Source: Sinorhizobium sp. 6-70
GTDB lineage: Bacteria; Pseudomonadota; Alphaproteobacteria; Rhizobiales; Rhizobiaceae
Direction of reading: 5' to 3'
Length of the DNA: 64,000 nucleotides
Assembly (NCBI RefSeq): GCF_030124375.1
Contig: NZ_JASKLS010000020.1
Coordinates: 57,524-121,523 of the forward strand
Shown: positions 53,106-61,497 of the stretch, piece after piece
Layout: every line of letters starts with the position of its first letter
Position numbering within the stretch: position 1 is the first letter of the stretch
Program-made: the position numbers and the translations under genes
The notes under the pieces: generated by a model
Told to the model about the DNA's origin: nothing
Seen by the model: only the letters and a program-made list of their open reading frames with translations
The model's database searches: none

Positions 53106-54077
53106 CTACAACCCGCGTGCATCCTTTGGGGTGATTCCAAAATGGCGCTTGAACGCGGTGCAGAAGTTGGAGGTGTGACCGTAGCCGACCTCGTAGGCGA
53201 CTTGTTTGAGGGGGGTGCCGCCGTTTTCAAGCAACAGCATTGCCCGATTCATTCTACGCTCGGTGATGTACTGGGTGTAACTAACGCCCATTTGCTTGTA
53301 CATCTCGTCCGATAAAGCTTGGGCAGACACGCCGAGCGAGGTCGCAAGCTCCGATAAGGAAGGAGGGTTCGTCAGGTTCGCGTCTACCATAGTCTTAACG
53401 TGTTCGACGCGGTTCAACGCTAGATCGCGACGAGACAGAAACTCGCCGTCAGAAAGCAGCGTGCTGAGGCTGAGGCAGAGCAGTTCCTGGGCTTTGATCG
53501 AGATATAGCGCTTGAAGAGAAGGGGATGAATATTCGGGTTGAGCAACTTCTCGGCCGCTGCCATCAGCGCATAGGGGAGCGGGCGGGAATACCAGAATGC
53601 TTCGGAACTCTCGACCTCAGCCCCCGAAAAGTTCGGAAAGCAGTTTGGATGGAACCCGAACAGCGAAGTCAACCTTTCTGGCCAGATGCCGACGGAAAGC
53701 GACGTTTCGTGGGCACCGCTGCGCCAAATACTTCGCTTGTCCATCCCACGCGGCTGGTACAAAACGGCGAGTGTCGGCTTGGTCAATTCATGCTGATGGG
53801 CGCTGCCAAGCTCGATCCGCCGCCATCCAGACAGGTGTAGCACGAACGCCAAACGCCCGAGGCCGGGTTCATCGTCGTAAAATTCGTGCTTGGCCTTCAG
53901 CTTGCGGATTGTCAGGCAGGGGTTTTGATAATCGAAATAGCCATCTACATGACCGGAGGCGCTCTGGGCGGGAGGTAGGAAGCGGTAGGAGCCGATCGCG
54001 TCATTTCCCTCGGCTCTTTGAACCTGCCATCGCCTGCCCTGATTCAGGCGGCGAACAAATTCGTCGGTATCGATCAC
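53106..54077 (-). CDS. AraC family transcriptional regulator
   Basis: The protein has an N-terminal cupin-like domain (AraC_binding_2 style) and a C-terminal AraC DNA-binding domain. The latter has PSLSELATSLGVSAQALSDE (first helix-turn-helix), TPLKQVAYEVGYGHTSNFCT (second) and AFKRHFGITPKDAR. GTG 54077, with GAGGG 6 bp upstream, is preferred; a TTG at 54101 is also in frame. It faces the GntR gene divergently (about 350 bp between them), and the S9 peptidase lies downstream at a distance of about 1 kb. Confidence 0.88.
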   Translation of the reverse strand: MIDTDEFVRRLNQGRRWQVQRAEGNDAIGSYRFLPPAQSASGHVDGYFDYQNPCLTIRKLKAKHEFYDDEPGLGRLAFVLHLSGWRRIELGSAHQHELTKPTLAVLYQPRGMDKRSIWRSGAHETSLSVGIWPERLTSLFGFHPNCFPNFSGAEVESSEAFWYSRPLPYALMAAAEKLLNPNIHPLLFKRYISIKAQELLCLSLSTLLSDGEFLSRRDLALNRVEHVKTMVDANLTNPPSLSELATSLGVSAQALSDEMYKQMGVSYTQYITERRMNRAMLLLENGGTPLKQVAYEVGYGHTSNFCTAFKRHFGITPKDARGL

Positions 54078-54309
54078 TTGGCGCCCTCGCAGCGAGACCA
54101 AGGGCCGCAGGTTGCGGCCGCCGGCTGGTATTGGGAGGTCAATTCAATCAACAACTGCTCACTCTCCGAAGGATTATCGAATAGCAGCCTTCGCGTCTCC
54201 CAACGCGTAGTGTCGTTGCATTCCGAGCCGGACGTCTAGTACGTCGGGTTGGCTCTTCCCGGACAACCGTCAATCCGGATAGCACTCCTCCAACACCATT
54301 TATTGATGG

Positions 54310-54330
54310 ATGTCATGTGAATGTCATACA
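54310..54330. promoter_or_regulatory. Direct repeat ATGTCAT x2 upstream of the GntR gene
   Basis: Two copies of ATGTCAT occur 11 bp apart (GATGTCATGTGAATGTCATA), one turn of the helix, in an AT-rich intergenic region about 95 bp upstream of the GntR start. The second copy with the following bases also reads as TGTATGACAT on the other strand. It could be an operator of the GntR regulator itself; direct evidence is lacking. Confidence 0.4.
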
Positions 54331-54423
54331 TATCCACATAAAAATATTTGTCAAAGGAAATAAAATATGTAGGTTGATGTTTCTGGTTTACGGCGCTTCT
54401 GATCATTTCTAGGGCGCTTCCTC

Positions 54424-55098
54424 ATGAGATTTGATATGTCGACCAAGCGGCCGTACCGAACTGAACAGATCGCGAATTGGATCCGCGATGAAATCATGTC
54501 CGGCGCGTTGTTGCCCGGCTCGCGATTGGAAGAGCGTCCAATATCGGAGCGCTTCGGCGTATCGAAGACGCCTGTGCGCGAGGCCCTCATTCAGCTTTCG
54601 ACCACCGGACTGGTTGAACTCCGTCAGCGTCGCGGAGCGATCGTGACGGTCTTGAGCGTCGAGCAGGTCGTCTCGATGTTCGAGGTAATGACCGAGTTGG
54701 AGAGCATGGCGGCGAACTTCGCCGCCTTGCGTATGTCACCCGCCGATCGAGAAGAATTGGCAAAGATCCATCGCCGCGGCGAAGAGTGCATTCCACACGA
54801 AGACTTCGAGAAATACGACGTGATCAACAAGGAATTCCACGAACAGATTTATCGCGGGTCGTGTAACGAGTATCTTGAAGCTAACATTAAGGACGTTCGC
54901 CGCCGTTTGGGTGTTTACCGCAGGTATCCCTTTCAGAAGCCGGGACGCATTCTTCAGTCCTTCTCCGACCATGGCCAGGTTATTGCCGCCATATCGAAAG
55001 GTGACGGCGAGGCCGCCGGCAAGATCATGCGAGACCACATCAGCAGCGGTGGACGCGTGTTCGCCGATCTGGTCGTCGAGATGAGACGCCAATCCTAG
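54424..55098 (+). CDS. GntR family transcriptional regulator (FCD/FadR type)
   Basis: The 224-residue regulator has a GntR winged helix (EQIANWIRDEIMSGALLPGS then ERFGVSKTPVREALIQLSTT, RRGAIVTVLS) and an all-helical FCD effector domain with metal-ligand candidates in YDVINKEFHEQIY and DHGQVIAAISKGDGEAAGKI. ATG 54436 (MSTKRPYRT) is an alternative start. The stop TAG is part of the CTAG where the adjacent IS5 element begins, so the insertion fixed the C-terminus; little seems to be lost since the FCD domain is complete. Such regulators often control organic-acid or amino-acid catabolism. Confidence 0.9.
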   Translation: MRFDMSTKRPYRTEQIANWIRDEIMSGALLPGSRLEERPISERFGVSKTPVREALIQLSTTGLVELRQRRGAIVTVLSVEQVVSMFEVMTELESMAANFAALRMSPADREELAKIHRRGEECIPHEDFEKYDVINKEFHEQIYRGSCNEYLEANIKDVRRRLGVYRRYPFQKPGRILQSFSDHGQVIAAISKGDGEAAGKIMRDHISSGGRVFADLVVEMRRQS

Positions 55099-55866
55099 GA
55101 CCGATCGACATTCAGGATTTCCAAATCAGTTGATGCCTGATTCATGGGTCACCGTGTTCAGTACGGGGACCCTACGATGGCGGTGAAGCGATACGAACTG
55201 AATGAGGTGCAATGGTCGAGGATCGCGCCCTTGCTACTAGGGAAGGCCGGCGATCCGGGCCGGACGGGTAGCGACAATCGATCGTTCGTGAACGGGTGTT
55301 TGTGGGTTCTGCGTTCAGGTGCGCACTGGCGCGACCTTCCCGAGCGTTACGGCAAGTGGAAGACGGTGCACCGCCGGTTCAGCCGCTGGTGCCATGCCGG
55401 CGTGTGGGAGCGGGTCTTCGATGCGCTGACATCCGACCGAGACAATCAGTACCTGATGATCGACAGCACTATCGTCCGCACCCATCAACAGGCGGCGAGT
55501 GGAAAAGATCCCATGATGAGTAGTGGACAGCGGCCTGTGAGAGATCAGAGTCGGTTTGCTACCAACCACTCTGAAGGGACTTGCCATGACAGCAGAACCA
55601 TCCTCGCCACGTGCCGCCATCCTCGACGGCCAGCAAGGTCAGGCTGTGATCGCCGACAACGCCTATGACAGCAATGCTTTGCGTGCGACGATCGCAAGCA
55701 TGGGGGCCGAAGCCGTCATCCCCTCAAACCGTTCCCGCAAGATCATCATTCCGCACGATCCGGTCGTCTATCGGCACCGCAACAAAATCGGACGGTGTTT
55801 CCATCGCCTCAAGCACTTTCGACGCGTCGCAACGCGTTGGCTACGATGAATGTCGATCGGTCCTAG
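55095..55866 (+). mobile_element. IS5-family (IS427 group) element with internal deletion
   Basis: Perfect 18-bp terminal inverted repeats, AGGACCGATCGACATTCA at 55097 and its complement ending at 55864, are flanked on both sides by CT/AG, giving CTAG at each end. This fits IS427-group insertion at CTAG with TA duplication. The inner part of the transposase gene is deleted, leaving about 770 bp. Confidence 0.88.
55177..55849 (+). pseudogene. IS5/IS427 transposase with internal deletion
   Basis: The first part is intact: MAVKRYELNEVQWSRIAPLL, VLRSGAHWRDLPERYGKWKT, and DNQYLMIDSTIVRTHQQAAS with the first catalytic Asp. It then breaks after GKDP. The second part restarts in another frame at AILDGQQGQAVIADNAYDSN (second Asp) and runs through EAVIPSNRSRKIIIPHDPVV and YRHRNKIGRCFHRLKHFRRV (catalytic Glu replaced by Gly, where relatives have IERCFN). 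Several dozen codons between are missing. Confidence 0.85.
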
Positions 55867-56215
55867 CAGGCGTCTCTGATTGGGGCCTGGCTTCCCGGCT
55901 GTGAACTCAAAGTCGACACACTGGTAATAGGTTGAATCACGGCCGTCACAGCATCCCACCTTACACCCAGCGGATTATTGGTCCGTCTAAATGAAGCGAG
56001 ATCGGCGGCCGTGGTTAAAACATTAAACCCAAAGCCGCCAAGTCGTTCGGCGGGCAGCGCGGAAATAACGGCCATGGCAGACCATGGCGCCAGCAGAAGC
56101 CCATAACTGAATTCACCCCGATCATAAGTCAAATCGGTCTTCCAAACCTCGGCAATCCGGTAGGTTAAAGCCTCGTTTTGCTGCGCAAGACGGTGAGCGC
56201 CGGAGGTAAATGGTA

Positions 56216-57709
56216 ATGAAAAAACGAATTGCGGTTGGACGGCTATTTCACGAGTCCCACGGCTATGCGCGACCCACGATGCCGGAAAGCATTGCGGTCG
56301 TCCGAGGAGACAAGTTGATCGAAGACGCACGGGGAAACGGCACAACGCTGGGCGGGATTGTGGACGCTTTAACGGCGCGGCACGACGTGGAACTATTGCC
56401 CATTTCGGATTCGATGATCGCGCCAAGCGGCCCGATCGATCACGGTTTTTATGTTGAGCAGCGCTGTTTCTGGGAAGACCAGCTTAGACGTTTAGAGCCA
56501 GACGCAGTTATCATCGATCTCCACGGGTCGATGGGAACAACAGAATTTGAGGATGCCGAAGGCGATTTCCTCGCCCACATTCGAGCCATCGCGGGCGAAA
56601 ACGTCGTGATTGGCGTTGGGCTGGACCTCCACGCGAATATCACCCCGGCTATGTTGACTGCCGCGGATATTTGCATCGCCTGTAAACAAAATCCGCACGA
56701 CGATTACTACGATACTGGCAAACGTGTCGTCGGATTGGTTTTTGAAGTGTTGGCTGGCCGGCTGCATCCGGTCTACACGCTCGCCAAAGCGCGTATGATC
56801 ACGCCGGGCAAACTCGAAACGCATTTGGGTCCATTGAAAGAAATGCATGGGCGCGCTCGTGCGTTCGAGCGGTCATCGTCGACTATCGTAGACATAAGCA
56901 TTTATAACGCCTATCGTTTTGGTGATTACACAGATATGGGACAAGCTGCGGTATTGCTAAGTAACGGCCTGTACCCGCAAGCCGAGGAGATTGTTCTCCA
57001 ATTTGCTCGTGAGTTTTGGGAGCGGCGCGAGGAGTTCAGGGATGAGCTTCTGACGATCGGCGAGGCCCTTGATGCAGTCGCCGAAAAAACGGATCGACTA
57101 CCGAGAGCGCTTGCCGACTTGGGTGACCGGACGCTTGCTGGCGCTCCAGGCGACAGCACCTTAATCCTCCAGGCCGCCATAAACTACGCCCGCCCGCTCA
57201 AGGGCGCGATGACTGTCCACGATCCCGAAACCGTCGCACAGGCGCATTCCGTAGGCGTCGGAGCCACCGTCGCAATGCGGCTCGGCGGCAAAATGACTCC
57301 GCAGTATCAACCGTTCGACGTCGAAGGTGTAGTCAGACTCATTAATCGAGCGGACGTAAAACTTTTCGGTCCCAATTTTGCAGGAGAATCTGCAGGTATC
57401 GGCGATACGGCTCTTGTTGAGATCGACAGTCGCTTTCAGGTAATCGTCACGTCGAAAGCCGGCTTCATCGTTGATCCGAATGTATTCGAATTTCACGGCG
57501 TTCCCGTGAGCGAACAGGACTTCGTGGTGATGAAGTCCCAGTTTCACTTCAACCGCAATTTTAACGGCTTAGCGACCTCTTTGTACATCGCCACCCCCGG
57601 CCTCGCGTACTATCTACCGGGTGTTTTCGCGAAAAGACGGGCGCGCGTATGGCCGGACACTGACGTACGCGATGATCCGATCATTGCGCCACAAGTCCTT
57701 CATCGATAG
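56216..57709 (+). CDS. M81 family metallopeptidase (MlrC-like)
   Basis: The 497-residue protein matches the MlrC family, named after the zinc peptidase of microcystin breakdown. It has an N-terminal domain with RIAVGRLFHESHGYARPTMP, ISDSMIAPSGPIDHGFYVE, VIIDLHGSMGTTEFEDAEGD, and GVGLDLHANITPAMLTAADI followed by CKQNPHDDYYDTG. The His and Asp residues in these blocks form the likely zinc site. The C-terminal MlrC_C domain follows from about residue 310. ATG 56216 is 9 bp from GGAGG; an ATG at 56210 is too close to it. Substrates in this large family are mostly unknown small peptides or amides. A EutA-like gene follows on the same strand. Confidence 0.92.
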   Translation: MKKRIAVGRLFHESHGYARPTMPESIAVVRGDKLIEDARGNGTTLGGIVDALTARHDVELLPISDSMIAPSGPIDHGFYVEQRCFWEDQLRRLEPDAVIIDLHGSMGTTEFEDAEGDFLAHIRAIAGENVVIGVGLDLHANITPAMLTAADICIACKQNPHDDYYDTGKRVVGLVFEVLAGRLHPVYTLAKARMITPGKLETHLGPLKEMHGRARAFERSSSTIVDISIYNAYRFGDYTDMGQAAVLLSNGLYPQAEEIVLQFAREFWERREEFRDELLTIGEALDAVAEKTDRLPRALADLGDRTLAGAPGDSTLILQAAINYARPLKGAMTVHDPETVAQAHSVGVGATVAMRLGGKMTPQYQPFDVEGVVRLINRADVKLFGPNFAGESAGIGDTALVEIDSRFQVIVTSKAGFIVDPNVFEFHGVPVSEQDFVVMKSQFHFNRNFNGLATSLYIATPGLAYYLPGVFAKRRARVWPDTDVRDDPIIAPQVLHR

Positions 57710-57893
57710 GAGTCCGCTTGGTTGGCATGTTCTTTCTGGCCATCCGTCATTGCTCTCAACTACCTCGAGCCTCGGCGTGGCACTCAGGCGCAAGTTAATC
57801 ACAATAGGTCAATTTTTTATACGGGCTGGAGATCGGTCGGACGACAACAAACGCCCGACGACATCCCGCCCCAAACGAGTAAAGGACGAAGAA

Positions 57894-58631
57894 GTGAAGG
57901 GCATAGGATTGATAGCACTCTCCACCGATCCGGTGGGAGAAGATGCGTTCAAAGCTGAGATGGCGGGCACGCCAACGCGCGTCTTTACGACGCGTGTCTC
58001 CTATGATGAAGAGAACCATGCAGCAGGAGGTTTCATTCCGATACCCGATTGGAAACTTGTACTTGCAACTTTGCCGCCCGGTGAATTGGTCGATCTGATC
58101 GCTTTCTCATGCACCTCAGCTACGATCGCCCTTGGAAATGATATCCTTCTGCACCAGCTGAGTTCTGCCCGGCCCGGCCTTAGCTATACTTCCCCCGGCA
58201 TAGCCGCCGTTGCAATGATGCAGCGGTTCGGAATAAAGCAGATTGCGCTCCTGACACCTTATGGGGCCACGCTGCACAACGCGTTTACGCCATATTTCGT
58301 TCAGCATGGAGTACACGTAGTTGCCAAACATTCGTTGTGCGGGCCAATGAACCTCATCAGCGATGATGACATTGCTCGCGTTTCAGTTGAGCGAATTGAG
58401 ACAGAGCTAAAAGCACTGTTGGGCGCGGCAGGTGATGTCGATGCATTTTTTGTATCTTGTGCTGCTTTCTCGATCCGGAGATTGGATCTTGCGCGACTAA
58501 GTCATTCTTTAAGTCGTCCAGTCCTTGCCAGCGTAAATGCCATGGCTTGGCATGCTTTTGAGGTCCTAGGGGAGCACAGGCTACGAGACGAGATGGCAAG
58601 GGAATTGGGATTGTCACTCACCTACTCCTAG
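57894..58631 (+). CDS. Asp/Glu racemase superfamily protein (EutA/maleate isomerase-like)
   Basis: The 245-residue protein begins at GTG 57894, with AAGGA 7 bp upstream, where family similarity starts (KGIGLIALSTDPVGEDAFKA). Both catalytic cysteines of the superfamily are present, in AFSCTSATIALG and FFVSCAAFSIRRL. LLTPYGATLHNAFTPYF is typical of the EutA/arylmalonate decarboxylase/maleate isomerase branch. In Sinorhizobium, EutA belongs to the ectoine utilisation operon; maleate isomerase activity is the main alternative. It lies about 185 bp after the MlrC-like gene in the same direction. Confidence 0.85.
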   Translation: MKGIGLIALSTDPVGEDAFKAEMAGTPTRVFTTRVSYDEENHAAGGFIPIPDWKLVLATLPPGELVDLIAFSCTSATIALGNDILLHQLSSARPGLSYTSPGIAAVAMMQRFGIKQIALLTPYGATLHNAFTPYFVQHGVHVVAKHSLCGPMNLISDDDIARVSVERIETELKALLGAAGDVDAFFVSCAAFSIRRLDLARLSHSLSRPVLASVNAMAWHAFEVLGEHRLRDEMARELGLSLTYS

Positions 58632-58874
58632 GTCTTGCGTCGCGCCCCGTCGAGAGCGCGGTCGTCATCGCAAATTTCGTGGGCGTTCGCGCAGATCCAG
58701 CGCCGCATACGCGCATGAAATTACCCCACCGAACAGAGAGTTTGCTCGCGATTGCGATTCACCGCCCCTTGAACCTCAAAGATCGTGAACCGCTCGCGGC
58801 TGGTTAAGATGGGGCTGATACTATGGAACTCCTGAGCAATGCCCGAGTGAGGAGTGAGGCCGCGGCTCTTGACC

Positions 58875-59634
58875 ATGGTTCAAGTCAACCATCCCACATC
58901 GGCTCGTGCTCAGAATGCGTTTAGCTGGCCTGCTCCGCGCGGTCGAGCATTGTCGTTGCCATCTCAACGAGACAGTCGGCCCAATGCTGCGCGAGTTGCC
59001 AGCGCGCAAAGGCGTGAGGGCACTCATTGTCACCGCAAATGGGCCGAGCTTCAGTTCGGGATTTGATCTTGAGACGCTCTCCGGATCTCGCGCGCGCGAA
59101 TGTACTGCTGCATTCGCGTCGGTTTGCGATTTGCTGGAAGCGCTACCAATCCGCACGATCTGCGGCCTTTACGGCAACGTCTACGGAGGGGCGACCGATC
59201 TAGCCCTCGCATGCGATTTCCGAATTGGCGTGGAAGGCGCTCACCTGCAGATGTCCCCGGCGCGACTGGGCATCGAATACTACCATTCAGGTCTGAGGCG
59301 ATACGTAGAACGGATCGAGTTGTCGGAAGCCAAACGGCTGTTCCTGATCGGCGAGCAGGTCGACACCGCGATGATGATGCGTATCGGCTTTCTCCGCTAG
59401 ATATGTTCGTCGGACGGATTTAAAACTCGACTAGGCGCAGTCGCTCGGATGCTAGCCGAACGGCCTCCCGCTTCGTTGCGGGGCCTCAAGGCATCCCCCG
59501 ACTCGATCCGACGAGGCACAGCAGATCCTACGGCCATCCACGAAAGGTTTTTTGAAAGCCTTGGTTCGTCAGATGCCCGGGAAGGGCTCAAGGCCTGGTC
59601 CGAGCGCAAGCCCGCAAGATTTCCTGACGCTTGA
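58875..59634 (+). pseudogene. Enoyl-CoA hydratase/isomerase family pseudogene
   Basis: The crotonase sequence is spread over three frames. MVQVNHPTSARAQNAFS is followed, in a second frame, by LLRAVEHCRCHLNETVGPML, ALIVTANGPSFSSGFDLETL, and GLYGNVYGGATDLALACDFR up to MRIGFLR and a stop at 59400. After a damaged stretch (59400-59440), AVARMLAERPPASLRGLKAS continues to the end (KPARFPDA). The oxyanion-hole parts (SSGFD and GNVYGGA) are retained, but two frameshifts abolish the product. Confidence 0.78.
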
Positions 59635-59639
59635 TGGTC

Positions 59640-60216
59640 AACAGCCTCTGCAAGTTGGATGAGATCGAAACCAATCACCGGCTTTTGCAGGGTTCGCGCG
59701 GTGATTGCCGCCCAAGAAATTATCGGTTGGTGACGACAAGAAATGGCAGCGCGGCCAAGTAGTTCCGACTAGGACTGCCTTCCAGGCCCGTTATTCGTGC
59801 GCAGAGGCCGTCTTCGCGCCCGTACTCTCCTCATAATGCCGCTGGCCATTATCTGGCCGGGATGGAACAGACAGTCTGTCCGTTTGGGTTCACTAATCAC
59901 TGGCAGAAAGTCCCTGGGTAATACCATCCGATAGACTACCGCGACGCAGTGAGAAGTACGCTGCACCCTTGAACTAGTCTCGCGCTTGCCCTGTGGAATA
60001 GTATGTCTGGAAAACAGTCGTTTTCATAAGCGCATCTCTTCCGCATAACAATCGATCTCAACCCATAGCGATGTCCAATAGTGAACGGCAGCAAACTATG
60101 GTACGCCAAGGCCGGTTGGTGAGCCACACCTTGCGCTCGGAAGCAGCGAAGGCGACAGTCGCCAGCTTTCCACTCACCCGGAATTGCGGTCACTGGCTTG
60201 CAGGAAGACATCGGAC
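59640..60216. other. Gene-free stretch upstream of the PLP enzyme
   Basis: About 580 bp without a recognised gene. It must hold the promoter of the PLP-enzyme/matB operon, but no clear motif was identified. Confidence 0.4.
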
Positions 60217-61479
60217 ATGGAAGCTTTTCCCCCTCTCAGCAACCCTGTAGCCCAGAAGAAGTGGGCTGATATCAAGGCGCAACTCGAGGCCATGAAGGCT
60301 GATGACTGCGACTGGCGCGACGGCAAAGTGCCTGGCTACACCTATAAGATGGGCGATGACCTCGATTATGTAATCCGCGAGGCCTATCAGCTCTATTTCG
60401 GTGAAAACGCGCTCGGTAGAAATGCTTTCAAGAGCGTAACGAAATTGGAGGAGTCGATCGTCGCTTTCTGCCTCCGCCTGTTCGGCCATGACAACACCGG
60501 GGCTGGAATCTTCACCTCGGGGGGCACCGAGAGCATCTTTCTCGCCGTCAAGTCGGCTCGCGAGTGGGCCAAGCGGAACAAGCCGGGCGTCACGAAGCCG
60601 AACATAGTGATGCCGGTTTCGGCGCATGCCGCATTCGGCAAGGCTACCTATTATATGGGGCTTGAAAGCCGACGGGTTCCGCTAGGTGCGGAGTATCGCG
60701 GCAACATTGAGGGGCTGCGCGCAACCATTGATGACAACACAATCATGATCGTAGGCTCGGCGCCGGCCTACGCGCATGGAAACTTCGACAACATGGAAGC
60801 CATAGGTGAACTGGCAGGCGCCCATAAACTCTGGTTCCACGTTGATGCGTGTCTCGGCGGTTTCGTCGCACCCTTTGTGAAGCGGCTCGGCTACCCTATA
60901 CCAGTCTTCGACTTCTCCGTACCCCAGGTCACGAGCCTGTCCGCGGACCTACACAAGTATGGCTATGCGCCGAAAGGCTCCTCCGTGCTGCTGTACCGGA
61001 CACCCGAACACAAGGATTGTGCGAGGTTCACTTTCCGCGAATGGCCGCGTGGTCTGTATCAGACCTATACTTTCCTTGGGTCGCGCCCCGCAGGTCCGCT
61101 CGCTGGATCGTTTGCGGCCATCAACTTCCTTGGTGAGGAAGGCTACCTCGACGCGGCCCGCGTCATGATGTCAATCAAGAACAAGCTGGTTGCGGGGATC
61201 GGGGCGATTGACGGCCTCAGGGTCTACAAGCCTTCCGATCTCATCATTCTGCTCTACGACTCGGTGGATCCTGCCGTCGACATCAACGCCGTTGCCGAGG
61301 AGATGAGGAAGCGGGGCTGGTTCGTCGGCGTCGTTGCGGACCCTGTGACGATCTCGTTTCCGATCAATCCGATCCATGAAAAAAGCGTCGACCGGTACCT
61401 GGAAGACCTACGTGCCTGCGTAGGACTGGTTAGGGCCAGCGGGAAAACCGCTTCTTATGATGAAGCCACATATACCTGA
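60217..61479 (+). CDS. PLP-dependent lyase/decarboxylase (sphingosine-phosphate-lyase/GadB-like)
   Basis: The 420-residue fold-type I enzyme has FTSGGTESIFLAVKSAREWA (PLP phosphate loop), a His in PVSAHAAFGKA stacking on the cofactor, WFHVDACLGGFVAPF with the Asp contacting the ring nitrogen, and the Schiff-base lysine in SADLHKYGYAPKG. These are shared by group II amino-acid decarboxylases and sphingosine-1-phosphate lyases, to which SADLHKYG is closest. Start at ATG 60217 (MEAFPPLSNP). The matB-like gene follows after 18 bp, so the two form an operon. The substrate could be a beta-hydroxy or simple amino acid. Confidence 0.9.
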   Translation: MEAFPPLSNPVAQKKWADIKAQLEAMKADDCDWRDGKVPGYTYKMGDDLDYVIREAYQLYFGENALGRNAFKSVTKLEESIVAFCLRLFGHDNTGAGIFTSGGTESIFLAVKSAREWAKRNKPGVTKPNIVMPVSAHAAFGKATYYMGLESRRVPLGAEYRGNIEGLRATIDDNTIMIVGSAPAYAHGNFDNMEAIGELAGAHKLWFHVDACLGGFVAPFVKRLGYPIPVFDFSVPQVTSLSADLHKYGYAPKGSSVLLYRTPEHKDCARFTFREWPRGLYQTYTFLGSRPAGPLAGSFAAINFLGEEGYLDAARVMMSIKNKLVAGIGAIDGLRVYKPSDLIILLYDSVDPAVDINAVAEEMRKRGWFVGVVADPVTISFPINPIHEKSVDRYLEDLRACVGLVRASGKTASYDEATYT

Positions 61480-61497
61480 CAAGCCAGGAGCAGCGCT

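Noticed and set aside
55863..56426. A 187-codon minus-strand frame overlapping the MlrC-like gene start
   Set aside because: The first 70 codons are antisense to the MlrC-like gene. The rest (for example YGLLLAPWSAMAVISALPAE) could be a gene remnant but was not recognised.
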